A stretch of 64,000 nucleotides of DNA from Bacillus sp. BGMRC 2118. GTDB taxonomy: Bacteria; Bacillota; Bacilli; Bacillales; SA4. The notes below the pieces were generated by a model. It ran no database searches. It was not told the DNA's origin and was given only the letters and a program-made list of their open reading frames with translations. Position numbers and translations under genes: made by a program. Location of the stretch: assembly GCA_008364785.1 (NCBI GenBank), contig VTTJ01000005.1, positions 1 to 64,000 on the forward strand, in the 5' to 3' direction. Shown here piece by piece: positions 44,863 through 56,760 of this stretch; the stretch's first letter is position 1, and each line of letters begins with the position of its first letter.

Positions 44863-44903
44863 AGTAAGTCCTCCTCATTTCTCTATACTGTTTATTTCGA
44901 TTT

Positions 44904-45839
44904 TTATTGTTGCTTTCCTGCTATATATTGAATAATTTCTTTTAACTTTTTCTCATAATCGAGATCTGTCATATCAAACCACGTTACATCTATTTTATTT
45001 CTAAACCAAGTTAATTGACGTTTGGCATATCTTCTCGAATTTCTCTTTAATACATCTATTGCTTCTTCTAAGGAAAGTTCACCGTCTAAATAGTTGTAAA
45101 TCTCTTTATAGCCAATAGCTTGAATGGACTGTACATTTCGAATATTTTGTTTATGTAAGTTTTTAACCTCTTCTAGTAAACCGTTATTTATCATTAGATC
45201 TACTCGAGCATTAATACGTTCATACAATTTATCACGTTCCATCGTTAATCCGATTAATGAAGTATCATACAGTAATTCTCCTACTCGCTGCTCTCCCTGA
45301 TTCTGGGACACTGTCTGACCAGTTGTTAAATATACCTCTAGTGCACGGATTACACGACGATGATTATTCGGATGAATATTTTCTGCCGTTTGAGGGTCAA
45401 CCTGACGTAATCTTTCATAGATGGGTTCAATTCCATGCTTCTCTAACTCTAATTCAAGATGCATGCGGATGGATTCATCTGAACCTTTTGCTGAAAATTG
45501 ATAATCATACATTACAGATTGTATGTACAGTCCTGTTCCTCCAACAATAATTGGGATTTTATTTCGACTAGTGATTTCAGTAATAAGCTCCCTGACATTC
45601 ACTTGAAATTCAGCAACTGAATACGACTCAACAGGGTCTTTAATGTCAATCAGATGATGCGAGATTCCTTCCATTTCTTCTTTCTTAACCTTAGCTGTGC
45701 CAATATCCATTGTTCGATAAATTTGCATAGAATCTCCACTAATAATTTCACCATCAAAATACTTAGCTAGGTCAATACTTAACTTTGTCTTTCCGACTGC
45801 AGTCGGTCCGATTATTACAATTAGCTTTTCTTTATTCAT
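44904..45839 (-). CDS. miaA: tRNA dimethylallyltransferase
   Basis: A 311-residue enzyme that adds an isopentenyl group to A37 of UNN-reading tRNAs. It has the P-loop IVIIGPTAVGKTKLS, GDSMQIYRTMDIGTAK, GGTGLYIQS and RYAKRQLTWFR. The start MNKEKLIVI at 45839 fits the family; the ATG at 45863 is possible. The product is the substrate of MiaB, which is also in the window. Confidence 0.95.
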   Translation of the reverse strand: MNKEKLIVIIGPTAVGKTKLSIDLAKYFDGEIISGDSMQIYRTMDIGTAKVKKEEMEGISHHLIDIKDPVESYSVAEFQVNVRELITEITSRNKIPIIVGGTGLYIQSVMYDYQFSAKGSDESIRMHLELELEKHGIEPIYERLRQVDPQTAENIHPNNHRRVIRALEVYLTTGQTVSQNQGEQRVGELLYDTSLIGLTMERDKLYERINARVDLMINNGLLEEVKNLHKQNIRNVQSIQAIGYKEIYNYLDGELSLEEAIDVLKRNSRRYAKRQLTWFRNKIDVTWFDMTDLDYEKKLKEIIQYIAGKQQ

Positions 45840-46066
45840 ACTTACTTCGTTCCCTCGTTCCATATACAGTTAGCTTTTCTCTAATCATACCATATCGTCA
45901 ATGTGGAATAAAAAATTTGAAGTAAGTTGGATATAGCAACATCAAACTAGTATTCCCAATATTTTCAGGTACCATTCCATAATTTTCAATTTCTATATCT
46001 TTTTTCGTAATAACTTTGCCTTTATTGTGTTTATGGCCATTACTATTCTATGATTTTCGACCAATA

Positions 46067-46091
46067 AAAAAAGCCGCTTTCGCAGCTTTTT
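46067..46091 (-). terminator. terminator of mutL
   Basis: AAAAAGCtGC-gaaa-GCgGCTTTTTT on the minus strand with T run; overlaps the end of mutL by spacing of a few bases. Confidence 0.8.
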
Positions 46092-46095
46092 CATA

Positions 46096-47952
46096 CTACA
46101 TCACTCGCTTGAACAACTTTTCCATTTCATATGTTGTGAAATGAACAATAATCGGCCTTCCATGAGGACATGTAAAAGGATCTTCACTTTTTCGCAGTGT
46201 TTCCAAAAGTGTGAACATATCGTTGTTTTGCAAATAATGGTTTGCTTTTATGGATCCTTTACAACTCATCATGATTGCTGATTCTTCACGCAACTTCTTA
46301 ATATCAACCTTTTTTAACAGTATAACTTGTTGGATAATCTCCTCAATGATCTCTACTTCGTAACCTGTTGGAAACCAGTTTGGATGGGATCGGACAATAT
46401 AACTTTGTCCTCCAAAGGCTTCTAGAAAAACACCTACTTCTTGAAGTGCATGTTTATGTTCTTCAATTATTAAGTACTCTTGATGTGAATACTCTAACGT
46501 AATAGGTACAAGAAGTTCTTGAACTTCTCTTGTTACTTGTCCTACCTTTTCCCTGAAAAATTCGTATTTAACCCGCTCCTGGGCAGCATGCTGATCAATA
46601 ATATATAAACCATTTTCATTTTGTGCCAGTATATACGTGCCATGCATTTGTCCAATTGGGTATAAAGGCGGAATTCGTTCAGTACTCGGGAGTTCTGTAT
46701 CCCTATGCTCGAGGATTTGCATATCTTCTAACAGTTCCTCATGCTTCTCCTCTTCAGGTGTTGATTGCCAGCTTAAAGCTTGTTCATTTACTACATGCTC
46801 AGTCTGAGTTGGCTGTGATGGAGAATTCACATCTCGCACAATTGGCACTTCTGGAACATAACTTTCTCTAACTTGTACATTTGGGATATCGTGAGTAAAG
46901 GAAATGGATTCTTGGACTGAATCATTTTTTCTAATGGTTCTTGGTAAATCAACTGACGGTATAAGCTGTCTGCTTTTAAAAGCTGTCTTTATTCCCTCTT
47001 TAATTAAATGATGAAGCTCGGCCTCTTTGCTAATACGAACCTCTAGTTTTGCCGGATGAACGTTTACATCGACTAGTAAAGGATCCATTTCTATTTGGAG
47101 CAATACGATTGGATAACGACCTATGGGTAATAACGTATGATACCCCTCTTGTATTGCTTTTGCAATTGGTATGTTTTTAATAAAGCGCCCATTCACAATA
47201 ATAGATATATAATTCCTAGAAGCCCTTGTAATCTCAGGTAACGAAATAAAGCCCCTCACCTTAAAGTCTAATGACTCAAGATTTATCGGTATTAACTTTT
47301 TAGCAACAGAGATTCCATAAATTGAAGCTAAAACGTGAAGTACATCACCATTACCATTTGTATAGAACACTCGCTTCCCATTATGAGTCAACTTAAAGGA
47401 GACGTTTGGATAAGCAAGTGCCATACGGTTAAGTGTATCAGTAATGTTTCCTAATTCAGTATGAATAGTCTTCATGTACTTCAATCGAGCTGGAGTGTTA
47501 AAGAATAAGTTTTGTACAGTAATCTCTGTTCCTTTTCGACTATTTGTACTTTCATGACTAACGATTACGCCACCTCTTAAAGAAAGGAATGTACCTGGAC
47601 CATCCCCGGTAGACGTTTTTATTTCCATTTCTGAAACAGACGCAATACTTGGTAATGCTTCACCTCTAAATCCTAATGTCCGGATGCGAAACAAATCATT
47701 TTCATCCTTGATTTTACTCGTAGCGTGTCGCTCAAAAGCAACAAGACAATCGTCCTCTTGGATACCATGACCATTATCAATGATACGAATCTTTGATAAA
47801 CCCGCTTCCTCTACTTCTATTTCAATGACGGAACTTCCGGCATCAACGGCGTTTTCAACTAACTCTTTCACAACAGAGGCTGGACGTTCTACAACTTCCC
47901 CTGCCGCAATTTTGTTGGAGAGAGCGTCATCTAGCTTTCTAATAATCCCCAC
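46096..47952 (-). CDS. mutL: DNA mismatch repair protein MutL
   Basis: A 618-residue GHKL ATPase and endonuclease of mismatch repair. The N-terminus has [38 protein letters not shown] and [13 protein letters not shown]. The C-terminal endonuclease motif appears as [11 protein letters not shown], with ACPHGRP-like CPHGRPI, so this is the nicking type found in bacteria without MutH. It lies 15 bases downstream of mutS. Confidence 0.96.
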   Translation of the reverse strand: MGIIRKLDDALSNKIAAGEVVERPASVVKELVENAVDAGSSVIEIEVEEAGLSKIRIIDNGHGIQEDDCLVAFERHATSKIKDENDLFRIRTLGFRGEALPSIASVSEMEIKTSTGDGPGTFLSLRGGVIVSHESTNSRKGTEITVQNLFFNTPARLKYMKTIHTELGNITDTLNRMALAYPNVSFKLTHNGKRVFYTNGNGDVLHVLASIYGISVAKKLIPINLESLDFKVRGFISLPEITRASRNYISIIVNGRFIKNIPIAKAIQEGYHTLLPIGRYPIVLLQIEMDPLLVDVNVHPAKLEVRISKEAELHHLIKEGIKTAFKSRQLIPSVDLPRTIRKNDSVQESISFTHDIPNVQVRESYVPEVPIVRDVNSPSQPTQTEHVVNEQALSWQSTPEEEKHEELLEDMQILEHRDTELPSTERIPPLYPIGQMHGTYILAQNENGLYIIDQHAAQERVKYEFFREKVGQVTREVQELLVPITLEYSHQEYLIIEEHKHALQEVGVFLEAFGGQSYIVRSHPNWFPTGYEVEIIEEIIQQVILLKKVDIKKLREESAIMMSCKGSIKANHYLQNNDMFTLLETLRKSEDPFTCPHGRPIIVHFTTYEMEKLFKRVM

Positions 47953-47967
47953 TAGTACTCCCCCTTA

Positions 47968-50553
47968 TTACTTTAGTTTCTTTTGAATTTCATAGAGCTT
48001 ATTCATAGCATCCATAGGTGTAAGCTCCATAAGTTGAATTCCCTTTACTAGTCTAACTACTTCTTTTTCTTTATCTGTCAAAGTAGATTCCTGTTTTACC
48101 TTGCGATCATCTGGAGTAAAGAAAGACAACTGTTCTACTTCTTTTACTTGTTCAACCTGCAAAGATGATTCATTTTTATTTTCAAACTCCGTTAATAATT
48201 GTTGCGCTCTTGTAATAAGAGAGGCTGGCAATTCAGCAAGCTGAGCAACATGAATACCATAACTTTTGTCTGCTGCTCCTTCTTGAACTTTATGAAGGAA
48301 TACAACTTTACCATCTTTCTCCACTGCACGAACATGAACATTTTTCAAATGATTTAAATCTTCACTAAGTGCAGTTAATTCATGATAATGAGTAGAAAAT
48401 AGCGTCTTTGCTCCTATATGTTCATGTATATATTCAATAATAGCTTGTGCTAATGCCATTCCATCATATGTGGACGTACCTCTTCCAATCTCATCAAATA
48501 AAATTAAACTAGCATGTGTAGCATTTGTGATAGCATTCTTTGCTTCTAGCATCTCGACCATAAAAGTACTTTGGCCAGAAATAAGATCATCGGCTGCGCC
48601 AATTCTTGTAAATACTTGATCGAAGATTGGTAGAGTGGCTTCATCTGCAGCAACAAAACAACCGATTTGAGCCATAATAGCTGTTAATGCTATTTGTCTC
48701 ATATACGTACTTTTACCAGACATATTCGGTCCTGTAATGAGCAGCATTTGGCTTTCATCATTCATGAAACAATCATTCGCAACATATAGTCTAGCATCCA
48801 TCATTTTTTCTACAACTGGATGTCTACCATTTTTTACATTAAGAATATTTTTGGTTGATAGAACAGGTTTTACAAAATGACGCTCTTCACTTACTTTCGC
48901 AAAGGATTGTAGTACATCTATTTCAGATATAATTTTAGCTAGTGCTTGCAATCTAGGGATATATCCCTTTACCTGTTCACGTATTTGTAAAAATAAATCA
49001 TACTCAAGTTGTACAATTTTTTCTTGTGCTTCTAGAATAAGAGATTCCTTCTCCTTTAGCTCTGGGGTAATATATCGCTCAGCATTTGCTAAAGTTTGTT
49101 TTCGTTCATAGCGTCCTTCTTGTAATAAACCGATATTCGCCTTTGTAACCTCAATGAAATAACCAAAAACACGGTTATAGCCGATTTTTAAGGTTTTTAT
49201 ACCGGTTAGCTCCCGTTCTTCTTGTTCTAACTGCGCAATCCATGTTTTACCGTTTCTGCTCGCATCACGATATTGGTCTAGTTGTGGATTGTATCCATCT
49301 TGAATCATATCTCCATCCTTTACACTTAAAGGTGGATTTTCCTTCAATGAAGTTTCAAGAAGTTCTAATAAATCTTCACATAGATCAACTTTACTCGACA
49401 GTACTTCTGCATATGGTAATTGTAATTGGGAAATGGTTGATTTTATTGCTGGAACTTGTTCAAGTGATCTTCTTAACTGAACTAAATCACGCGCATTTAC
49501 ATTTCCATATGCGACTCGTCCTGCTAATCGTTCCACATCATACACTTCTTTAAGTTTTTCTCTCAATTCCTCTCTTTCAAAAAATTGAGATTGTAACACT
49601 TCTACCATATCATGTCGTTTTTGAATTTGATCAGAATGAATGAGGGGACGGTCTATCCATGACTTAAGCATACGTCCACCCATTGCTGTCATTGTTTCAT
49701 CTAGCAACCAAAGTAAAGAACCCTTTTTACCATTTGAACGAATCGTTTCGGTTAACTCTAGGTTTCTTTTAGAATATACATCAATCTTCATAAATTGATG
49801 TACTTGATAAAACTCAGCCTTTTGTAAGTGATCTAAGCTTCTTTTTTGTGTGCGCTTTAAGTAATGAAGCAGCCTTGAAACTGTTTGTTTGAGCTTGTCC
49901 TGTTCAATAGAAGCCAACACTTCATTTGCTTCTATCGGGAGAATCGTTTCATCTTCGAATGAAACAGTCACAAAGCAGCGTTCGCGTAATTGCTTTTCTC
50001 TTTCATTATCTATTTTAGTTGATGAAACCACTTCCTTTGTACCCGTTGTGATGATTTCTCCTAGTACTTCATCCCATGAATGCAAGAGTGTAACATATAA
50101 CTCACCTGTAGATAAATCATTATAGGAAAATCCAAAAGTCCCATCAGGAAACGATGTAAAGGAAGATATATAGTTATTTTGCTTATCATCCAAGCCGCGG
50201 CCTTCCATTAATGTTCCAGGTGTGATTAACTGAACAACTTCACGTTTAACAACACCCTTTGCCTGTTTAGGGTCCTCAGTCTGTTCACAAATCGCAACCT
50301 TGTAGCCTTTTTCCACTAATTGTTCTATATAATTTCGAGCAGCATGATACGGGACCCCGCACATCGGAATACGATCTTCTGTGCCGCCTTCTCTACTTGT
50401 CAGCGTAATTTCTAATTCTTGTGACGCCTTTACCGCATCCTCGAAAAACATTTCATAAAAATCACCTAAACGAAAAAATAAAAAGGCATCCTGATACTCT
50501 GCCTTAACCTTTAAATATTGTTGTATCATTGGCGTATATTGTGCAATGGCCAT
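47968..50553 (-). CDS. mutS: DNA mismatch repair protein MutS
   Basis: An 861-residue mismatch-binding ATPase. The N-terminal mismatch motif is [15 protein letters not shown] (Phe-x-Glu in GDFYEMF), then come connector and lever domains, Walker [18 protein letters not shown], Walker [17 protein letters not shown] and the helix-turn-helix LAELPASLI. The ATG at 50553 has GGAGG 8 bases upstream; the longer frame adds eight residues. First gene of mutS-mutL. Confidence 0.96.
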   Translation of the reverse strand: MAIAQYTPMIQQYLKVKAEYQDAFLFFRLGDFYEMFFEDAVKASQELEITLTSREGGTEDRIPMCGVPYHAARNYIEQLVEKGYKVAICEQTEDPKQAKGVVKREVVQLITPGTLMEGRGLDDKQNNYISSFTSFPDGTFGFSYNDLSTGELYVTLLHSWDEVLGEIITTGTKEVVSSTKIDNEREKQLRERCFVTVSFEDETILPIEANEVLASIEQDKLKQTVSRLLHYLKRTQKRSLDHLQKAEFYQVHQFMKIDVYSKRNLELTETIRSNGKKGSLLWLLDETMTAMGGRMLKSWIDRPLIHSDQIQKRHDMVEVLQSQFFEREELREKLKEVYDVERLAGRVAYGNVNARDLVQLRRSLEQVPAIKSTISQLQLPYAEVLSSKVDLCEDLLELLETSLKENPPLSVKDGDMIQDGYNPQLDQYRDASRNGKTWIAQLEQEERELTGIKTLKIGYNRVFGYFIEVTKANIGLLQEGRYERKQTLANAERYITPELKEKESLILEAQEKIVQLEYDLFLQIREQVKGYIPRLQALAKIISEIDVLQSFAKVSEERHFVKPVLSTKNILNVKNGRHPVVEKMMDARLYVANDCFMNDESQMLLITGPNMSGKSTYMRQIALTAIMAQIGCFVAADEATLPIFDQVFTRIGAADDLISGQSTFMVEMLEAKNAITNATHASLILFDEIGRGTSTYDGMALAQAIIEYIHEHIGAKTLFSTHYHELTALSEDLNHLKNVHVRAVEKDGKVVFLHKVQEGAADKSYGIHVAQLAELPASLITRAQQLLTEFENKNESSLQVEQVKEVEQLSFFTPDDRKVKQESTLTDKEKEVVRLVKGIQLMELTPMDAMNKLYEIQKKLK

Positions 50554-50766
50554 GAAAAAACCTCCAAAACTAATCAATCAAATCTTTCATTCTATTATAT
50601 CATATTCTATTTTCTGATTTACGGTAACTTCTACTAGAAATACTTGGCTACTTTCGTGTAGAGGAATCGTGTAGAGGAATCAATATGGAGTGCTTTGATT
50701 ATGTAAGGGGACATAATACATGTTAGCAAGCATTTATCAAGACTTCTTAGAAACTTGAAATAAAAA
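50554..50766. other. gene-free stretch upstream of mutS
   Basis: No coding frame. It contains a tandem of GTGTAGAGGAATC at about 50657-50681 (two copies in a row) and the mutS promoter region. The repeat element copy 2 begins at its right end. Confidence 0.5.
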
Positions 50767-50943
50767 GGTTCCTTTCTAAAACTTTGTTGCAATTAGTACA
50801 ATTATTCTGGGTTACAACCAGCTTTAGAAGCAAACCTGAGGTTGGATTAGAAAAGAGCTACTCTTTTATATATCTAAAACTAAGGAAAAAAATCCGGCTT
50901 CCTGAGATTTTTACTCATAGCAACCATCTATACGAAAATAGCC
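50767..50943 (-). repeat. MITE-like repeat, family B, copy 2 (inverted)
   Basis: A 177-base element matching 24029-24210 in reverse: it ends GAAAATAGCC on the right, has the CTGAGATTTTTACTC and AATCCGGCTTC blocks, GATTAGAAAAGAGC, and begins GGTTCCTTTCTAAAAC. It lacks part of the TATACATAAAGAGAG block. It lies between mutS and cotE. Confidence 0.85.
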
Positions 50944-50946
50944 AAT

Positions 50947-50980
50947 AAAAAAGAAACTAGGAAGGTAGCCTCCCTAGTTT
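50947..50980 (-). terminator. terminator of cotE
   Basis: AAACTAGGgaggctacctTCCTAGTTT (plus-strand arms 50954-50980) followed by CTTTTTTATT on the minus strand. Confidence 0.85.
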
Positions 50981-50985
50981 ACGAA

Positions 50986-51525
50986 TTATTCTTCATCGCC
51001 TAATATGAAATCTGGATTTAGATCTTCGAAATCATCTTCCTCAACATCGCAATCCCAATCGGATTCATCACATGCATCAGGACTTACATGTACACAAACC
51101 TTTGTTTCTCCAATCACTTCCACAAGGAATTCTCTTTCAACTTGAACGACAACTTTGTTTCCGTTAGGAGAAATGGTTGCTTCTAAACAATTCGGATGTT
51201 GAACAACTCTTGCAATTACTTCATGGTCATCACCAAAGAAGTTTTCATCACGATAACGAAGTTTTACTACATCTTTGTATGATACTGTTTCGGTTACAAC
51301 TTCTGTTTTTGTATTATCGTTGTAAGAGTACCAAGTGTTAATATCATACTTACCTTCTACCTCGACTACATCCCCGCATTTTTCTGCATCATAAACATGG
51401 TTGATTACCCAGCACCCTAAAATGCTTGTTGGTCTATGCGATGGTGAAATCGTATGTGTGGACTGTGTGAACTTCTTACCTTTTCCGACAACAGCCTTTG
51501 TAATAATCTCTCTGTATTGGGACAT
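50986..51525 (-). CDS. cotE: outer spore coat morphogenetic protein CotE
   Basis: A 179-residue protein with start [20 protein letters not shown], the [12 protein letters not shown] segment and an acidic C-terminal tail ([15 protein letters not shown]). CotE organises the outer coat in B. subtilis. It lies between mutS and ricA as expected. AGGAGGGTTTG precedes the ATG. Confidence 0.97.
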   Translation of the reverse strand: MSQYREIITKAVVGKGKKFTQSTHTISPSHRPTSILGCWVINHVYDAEKCGDVVEVEGKYDINTWYSYNDNTKTEVVTETVSYKDVVKLRYRDENFFGDDHEVIARVVQHPNCLEATISPNGNKVVVQVEREFLVEVIGETKVCVHVSPDACDESDWDCDVEEDDFEDLNPDFILGDEE

Positions 51526-51780
51526 AAGAACAAACCCTCCTCAATTCAATCTTCCATTCATCCTATGCGTGACAAATGACTAGTGTGCTACAATTTTTCA
51601 AAGAAAAAGAAAAATAGTTCTTAATCGGCGTTATTAGGCGGTATAGTTCATTCTATGCGCAGTCGCCCAGATATGTACCTAAAAACTGTGATTCGTGAAG
51701 ATTTTATTTGTAGGACAACACATTCGGTAAACGGATGAGAAATGACAGAAAGCTAACATGATTGTTCGATGCACTAAAAA

Positions 51781-51805
51781 AGACGTGGATTCGTCATCCA
51801 CGTCT
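51781..51805 (-). terminator. terminator of ricA
   Basis: AGACGTGGAT-tcgtc-ATCCACGTCT, with TTTTTTAG following on the minus strand. Confidence 0.9.
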
Positions 51806-51819
51806 CTAAAATAATTTTA

Positions 51820-52269
51820 TTAATGACAGCCGCAACCGTCTCCGCAGCTTCCACCTGAAGGACCATTTACTTTTGAACCTGTTTCACCACGTAATAGGTC
51901 TCCACCTGTCGATTCTATAATTTCATCTGTTACAGTGTTTGAAATTGTTGATGCAACCAATTGTAATAGATCATTCACATCTAATTGCGAAGTTTTAAAG
52001 TCTTGAACAACTGGAATGCTATCTAATTCGTCTTGCAAGGCATCAATCTTAGCTTCCACCTTTTTAAGTGCTTCCGCCTTACCATAATGTTGGTAGTTTA
52101 CTGCCTGTTTTTGAAGTGCTTTAATTTGGGAAATCGTTTCTTGTACTTTTTGATTTCGGTTAATCAGTTCTTCTGCACGTTTAAATAAATCTACTTCTTC
52201 TGTTTCTGCGATCATTTTTGCTAAGTCTTTCGCACGATTAATTATCTCTGTTCTTGAATATGTTGTCAT
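51820..52269 (-). CDS. ricA: RicA (YmcA), subunit of the Y-complex
   Basis: A 149-residue helical protein with family start TYSRTEIINRAKDLAKMIAE and a central coiled coil. The C-terminal tail GGSCGDGCGCH contributes cysteine ligands to iron-sulfur clusters. With RicF and RicT it directs RNase Y processing and competence, biofilm and sporulation in B. subtilis; rny is also in this window. It begins one base after miaB ends. Confidence 0.95.
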   Translation of the reverse strand: MTTYSRTEIINRAKDLAKMIAETEEVDLFKRAEELINRNQKVQETISQIKALQKQAVNYQHYGKAEALKKVEAKIDALQDELDSIPVVQDFKTSQLDVNDLLQLVASTISNTVTDEIIESTGGDLLRGETGSKVNGPSGGSCGDGCGCH

Positions 52270-52270
52270 T

Positions 52271-53809
52271 TTAGTTCACCTCAACCGTTTCCTCTACCAT
52301 TTCACCATCTAGTGTCCATGTCTTTGCTTTTGTTACCTTTACTTTTACGATTTTACCAATCGATGATTTTGGAGCTTTAAAATTTACTAACTTACTTTTC
52401 TCAGTGTATCCAGCTAATACTTCAGGATTATTTTTACTTTCACCTTCAACAAGAACTTCTACAATTTTACCTTCATATTCTTTTAATTTTTTTGCAGAAA
52501 CTTCGTTTACAAGGCTATTTAAGCGTTGAAGACGCTCTTTTTTCACTTCCATTGGAATATTATCTTCCATTTTAGCAGCCGGTGTACCTTCACGCGGAGA
52601 ATAAATGAACGTGTAAGCTGAATCAAATTCAACTTCACGATATAAGGAAAGCGTCTCCTCAAATTGTTCATCTGTCTCATTTGGAAATCCAACAATGATA
52701 TCTGTCGTTAATGAAGCATTCGGCATTGCTTTTTTAATCTTTTCTACAAGCTCAAGGTAATGTTCTCTTGAATACTTACGAGCCATTAGCTTTAATACTT
52801 CAGAACTTCCTGATTGAACAGGTAAGTGAATGTGATCTAACAGGTTACCACCCTTACCTAACACTTCAATTAAGCGGTCATCAAAGTCTCTTGGATGACT
52901 TGTTGTAAAACGGATACGTGGAATATCAATTTTACGGAGCTCGTCCATTAAATCTCCGAGTCCATATTTCATATCTTCAAAATCTTTTCCATAGGCATTT
53001 ACGTTCTGACCAAGAAGTGTAATTTCTTGATAACCAAGTGATGCCAAATGGCGAACTTCCTGTATAATATCTTCAGGTCGTCGACTTCTTTCCTTTCCAC
53101 GAGTATAAGGAACAATACAATACGTACAGAATTTGTCACAGCCGTACATAATGTTTACCCAGCCCTTAATACTTCCTTTACGAACCTTCGGAAGGTTTTC
53201 AATAACGTCTCCTTCTTTAGACCATACTTCTACAACCATTTCCTTTGACATGTATGCTTCATTTAAAATTTGTGGTAAGCGATGAATGTTGTGCGTACCA
53301 AAAATCATATCAACAAAATGGTGTTTTTGTAGAATTCTATTAACAACAGATTCCTCTTGTGACATACATCCACAAACACCAATTAATAAATCAGGTCTCT
53401 CCATTTTCAAAGGTTTTAAGTGTCCGAGTTCACCAAAAACCTTGTCTTCTGCATTTTCACGAATAGCACATGTATTCAGCAGAATTACATCTGCTTCATC
53501 GCGGATATCAGTTGGCTCATATCCTAACTGAATAAAAATACCTGCCATGACCTCTGTATCATGCTCATTCATTTGACAGCCATACGTACGGATATAGAAT
53601 TTACGACCTTTTCCCATTTTAAGTAATTCTTCTGGAATGCCGAAGTCTTTATGATACTTTACTTCTTCTTTCCCACGCTTTTTTGCATCTTTTAATGAAG
53701 GTGGAATATATACAGTTTCAAAGTACTTGCTGTAATCCTTGTCGGATTTTTTGTCCGATGAATCTTTTGCTTGTACTTGGTTCATTTCGAAACGTTGTTT
53801 TTCGTTCAT
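52271..53809 (-). CDS. miaB: tRNA-2-methylthio-N6-dimethylallyladenosine synthase
   Basis: A 512-residue radical SAM methylthiotransferase that adds the 2-methylthio group to i6A37. The N-terminal UPF0004 domain has [23 protein letters not shown] and CGCMSQE cysteines. The radical SAM cluster is [22 protein letters not shown]-terminal TRAM domain follows. The ATG at 53809 has AAGGAG 8 bases upstream. Confidence 0.96.
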   Translation of the reverse strand: MNEKQRFEMNQVQAKDSSDKKSDKDYSKYFETVYIPPSLKDAKKRGKEEVKYHKDFGIPEELLKMGKGRKFYIRTYGCQMNEHDTEVMAGIFIQLGYEPTDIRDEADVILLNTCAIRENAEDKVFGELGHLKPLKMERPDLLIGVCGCMSQEESVVNRILQKHHFVDMIFGTHNIHRLPQILNEAYMSKEMVVEVWSKEGDVIENLPKVRKGSIKGWVNIMYGCDKFCTYCIVPYTRGKERSRRPEDIIQEVRHLASLGYQEITLLGQNVNAYGKDFEDMKYGLGDLMDELRKIDIPRIRFTTSHPRDFDDRLIEVLGKGGNLLDHIHLPVQSGSSEVLKLMARKYSREHYLELVEKIKKAMPNASLTTDIIVGFPNETDEQFEETLSLYREVEFDSAYTFIYSPREGTPAAKMEDNIPMEVKKERLQRLNSLVNEVSAKKLKEYEGKIVEVLVEGESKNNPEVLAGYTEKSKLVNFKAPKSSIGKIVKVKVTKAKTWTLDGEMVEETVEVN

Positions 53810-54058
53810 TAACATAACTCCTTCCAAATTACTGTAACTAGTTTCATTACATCTCATAGCCTGCCTTAGACGTTTTTCACTAAGAGCAAACTGCCTTTTA
53901 TAAATTTAAATGAATAAAAAACATCACACATTACCATAGTATATAGGTTTAGCATTGTTTAAACAATGAAAAATAGGATTTGTAGAAAATTGTACAACTT
54001 TTTTATAAAAAATGCGAATAAAAGTGTTTTAGGATAAGAATCTTCTTATGCAATAGCA

Positions 54059-54094
54059 AAAAAAACCATCTCTCACAGAGGAGAAATGGTTTTT
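54059..54094 (-). terminator. terminator of korB
   Basis: AAAACCATcTCT-cacagagg-AGAaATGGTTTT hairpin with T run on both ends. Confidence 0.85.
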
Positions 54095-54098
54095 TCTA

Positions 54099-54965
54099 TT
54101 ACATGAATTCTGCTACAAGATCATTAAATTGATCTTCTGAAAGATCAAGATCTGATTTTGATAGTGGTTGATCGCTGTAACCAGAAATAAGCTCTTGGTA
54201 CGATTTTTGTTCAGTGTTTTGGTAGATTAGACCAGTCACAAGTCCTTTGTTTTCCATCAATGTTTGCATAGCTACTAACTTGTTGTTAGCGTCATAACCT
54301 TCAATATCACTTAACTTTGTTAAGTTTTCTTTGAACCAATCATAAGTGTTTACCTTGTTATAAGTTACACAAGGGCTAAATACGTTGATTAAGGAGAATC
54401 CTTTATGGTTAATACCTGCTTCAATTAAAGCAGTTAACTCTTTTAAGTCTGTTGAGAAACTTTGAGCAACAAATGTAGCCCCAGCAGTCAATGCCATTTC
54501 CATTACAGAAAGAGCAGATTCAACTGATCCTTGTGGAGTACTCTTTGTCTTAAAGCCTACATCACTACGTGGAGATGTTTGACCTTTTGTTAGTCCGTAG
54601 ATTTGGTTATCCATAACAATGTACGTAACATCAATGTTACGACGAATTGCATGAATTGTATGACCTAGACCAATTGCGAATCCATCTCCGTCACCACCAG
54701 AAGCGATAACAGTCAGATCTTTATTTGCCATTTTTACACCTTGTGCAATTGGCAGAGAACGACCATGAATACCATGGAAACCGTAAGCATTAATGTATCC
54801 GGAAATACGGCCAGAACATCCAATACCAGAAACAACAGCTAAATCATCTGGCTCTAACCCTACATTTGCAGCCGCACGTTGAATTGCCGCTTGTACTGAG
54901 AAATCCCCACAACCCGGGCACCAGTTTGGCTTTACAGAGTTACGAAAATCTTTAAATGTTGCCAT
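54099..54965 (-). CDS. korB: 2-oxoacid:ferredoxin oxidoreductase, beta subunit
   Basis: A 288-residue thiamine diphosphate subunit. Cluster and cofactor residues are visible as PNWCPGCGDFSVQ, SGIGCSGRI, HGRSLPIAQG and the ThDP site SGGDGDGFAIGLGH with DNQIYGLTKGQTSP. With KorA it oxidises 2-oxoglutarate (or a related 2-oxoacid) to the acyl-CoA with ferredoxin. Its start lies three bases after the korA stop. Confidence 0.94.
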   Translation of the reverse strand: MATFKDFRNSVKPNWCPGCGDFSVQAAIQRAAANVGLEPDDLAVVSGIGCSGRISGYINAYGFHGIHGRSLPIAQGVKMANKDLTVIASGGDGDGFAIGLGHTIHAIRRNIDVTYIVMDNQIYGLTKGQTSPRSDVGFKTKSTPQGSVESALSVMEMALTAGATFVAQSFSTDLKELTALIEAGINHKGFSLINVFSPCVTYNKVNTYDWFKENLTKLSDIEGYDANNKLVAMQTLMENKGLVTGLIYQNTEQKSYQELISGYSDQPLSKSDLDLSEDQFNDLVAEFM

Positions 54966-54968
54966 TTT

Positions 54969-56705
54969 TTATAACATCTCCTTACTTCTGTTGTGAACTT
55001 CTTTAGGTAGGAATGGATCACCGTTATATTTCAATAGAGATGAAATCTTTTCACCGTAACCAACGTTCATCTTCATAATGTTTGCTAATTGGCCAGTTGC
55101 GTTATTTTCAACTACAACAACCTTCTTAGCAGACTTTACTAATGGAAGAATTTCTTCTGTTGGGAATGGATGAAGTAAACGAACATGTGCATGGTTTACT
55201 TTAATTCCGTCGTTTTCTAAACGGCCCATTGCTTCTTCAATCGCCCCACGAGTAGAGTTAAAACCTACAAGAAGTAAATCAGCTTCTTCATGCGTTGCAT
55301 TAACATGAACAGGAGTATTGAACTTAATGTTTTCTAACTTACGCATACGCTTATCCATTTGATCATCACGGTTTGTAGTTGACTCAGAAGGTCTTCCTGT
55401 TTGATCATGCTCTACACCAGTAACGTGGTGAATACCGTGCTTCATACCAGGAATTACACGTGGTGAAACCCCGTCTTCTGTCACTTCGTAACGCTTATAG
55501 TATTCTTTGTTTTCGATTTCTGGCAGTTCTCCAGTTTGAAGCTTACCGCGACGAATTTCAATCTTGTCATACTCTAATGGTTCAACCGTTTGCTTACCAA
55601 GAGATAATTGAAGGTCAGTTAAAAGAATTACAGGTAATTGATATTCTTCTGCGATATTGAATGCATCGATAATATCGTAGAATGCTTCTTGAACAGTACT
55701 TGGAGCCATTACCACTTTTGGAATTTCACCATGTGTACCGTAAATCATTGCCATTAAGTCAGATTGTTCTTGCTTCGTAGGTAATCCTGTTGAAGGACCT
55801 CCACGTTGCGTATCAACAATTACTAATGGTTGTTCTGTAATACCAGATAAACCGATTGCTTCCATCATTAATGATAAACCAGGACCAGCAGAAGCTGTTA
55901 ATGCACGAACACCTGCGTAGTTCGCACCGATTGCCATTGTAACTGCAGCAATCTCATCTTCTGTTTGAATAACAGTTCCACCAAACTTAGGAAGTTTTTT
56001 AATTAAATATTCCATAATTTCTGATGCTGGTGTAATAGGATATGCAGGCATGAAGCGAGCTCCACCTGCTAGAGCACCCATCGCAATTGCATCGTTACCA
56101 ATTAGGAATAGACGCTTTTTACCATCAGCCTTTTCAAGCTTCATTGTTTGCATGTTGTCCCCAGCTTGGCCAGTAACAAAATCGAAACCTTTTTGAATCG
56201 CTTCCATATTCTTATCAACGATTTGTTGACCTTTACGGCCGAAGATTTCTTGAACAACATCTTTGAATACATTAATATCAAGGTCCATAACTGCGCTACT
56301 TGCACCAATCGCAACCATGTTCTTCATTAATGAAGTACCTAGTTCTGTTGCAATTTCAGTAAAAGGAACTGAATATAGAGTTACAGTTGAGCTATCAGGA
56401 ATCGTAGGCTCAAATTTCGCATCTGCAATAACAATTCCACCATCACGTAGTTCATGGAAGTTCACATCAATTGTTTCTTGGTCAAAAGCTACTAAAATAT
56501 CAAGATCATCAGAAATTGAACGAACTTGAGTCGTGCTTACACGAATTTTATTGTTAGTATGACCACCTTTAATACGAGAAGAGAAATGGCGATACCCGTA
56601 TAAATAATAACCTAAACGATTTAATGCAATTGAGAAGATTTCACCAGTACTTTCAATACCTTCCCCTTGCTGTCCTCCAACTTTCCATGAAAGTTGATTG
56701 ATCAT
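54969..56705 (-). CDS. korA: 2-oxoacid:ferredoxin oxidoreductase, fused gamma-alpha subunit
   Basis: A 578-residue protein with the gamma domain in the N-terminus (VGGQQGEGIESTGEIFSIAL, residues 1-180), then the alpha domain starting GNDAIAMGALAGGARFMPAYP and QTEDEIAAVTMAIGANYAG. This is the two-subunit type without its own ferredoxin domain. AGGGGTGTAG precedes the ATG. It forms an operon with korB. The 2-oxoglutarate specificity is assumed. Confidence 0.94.
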   Translation of the reverse strand: MINQLSWKVGGQQGEGIESTGEIFSIALNRLGYYLYGYRHFSSRIKGGHTNNKIRVSTTQVRSISDDLDILVAFDQETIDVNFHELRDGGIVIADAKFEPTIPDSSTVTLYSVPFTEIATELGTSLMKNMVAIGASSAVMDLDINVFKDVVQEIFGRKGQQIVDKNMEAIQKGFDFVTGQAGDNMQTMKLEKADGKKRLFLIGNDAIAMGALAGGARFMPAYPITPASEIMEYLIKKLPKFGGTVIQTEDEIAAVTMAIGANYAGVRALTASAGPGLSLMMEAIGLSGITEQPLVIVDTQRGGPSTGLPTKQEQSDLMAMIYGTHGEIPKVVMAPSTVQEAFYDIIDAFNIAEEYQLPVILLTDLQLSLGKQTVEPLEYDKIEIRRGKLQTGELPEIENKEYYKRYEVTEDGVSPRVIPGMKHGIHHVTGVEHDQTGRPSESTTNRDDQMDKRMRKLENIKFNTPVHVNATHEEADLLLVGFNSTRGAIEEAMGRLENDGIKVNHAHVRLLHPFPTEEILPLVKSAKKVVVVENNATGQLANIMKMNVGYGEKISSLLKYNGDPFLPKEVHNRSKEML

Positions 56706-56760
56706 GTGTTCTACACCCCTTTGGATTCCGTTACTTCTATCGAATTATAGTATTAGAGAT

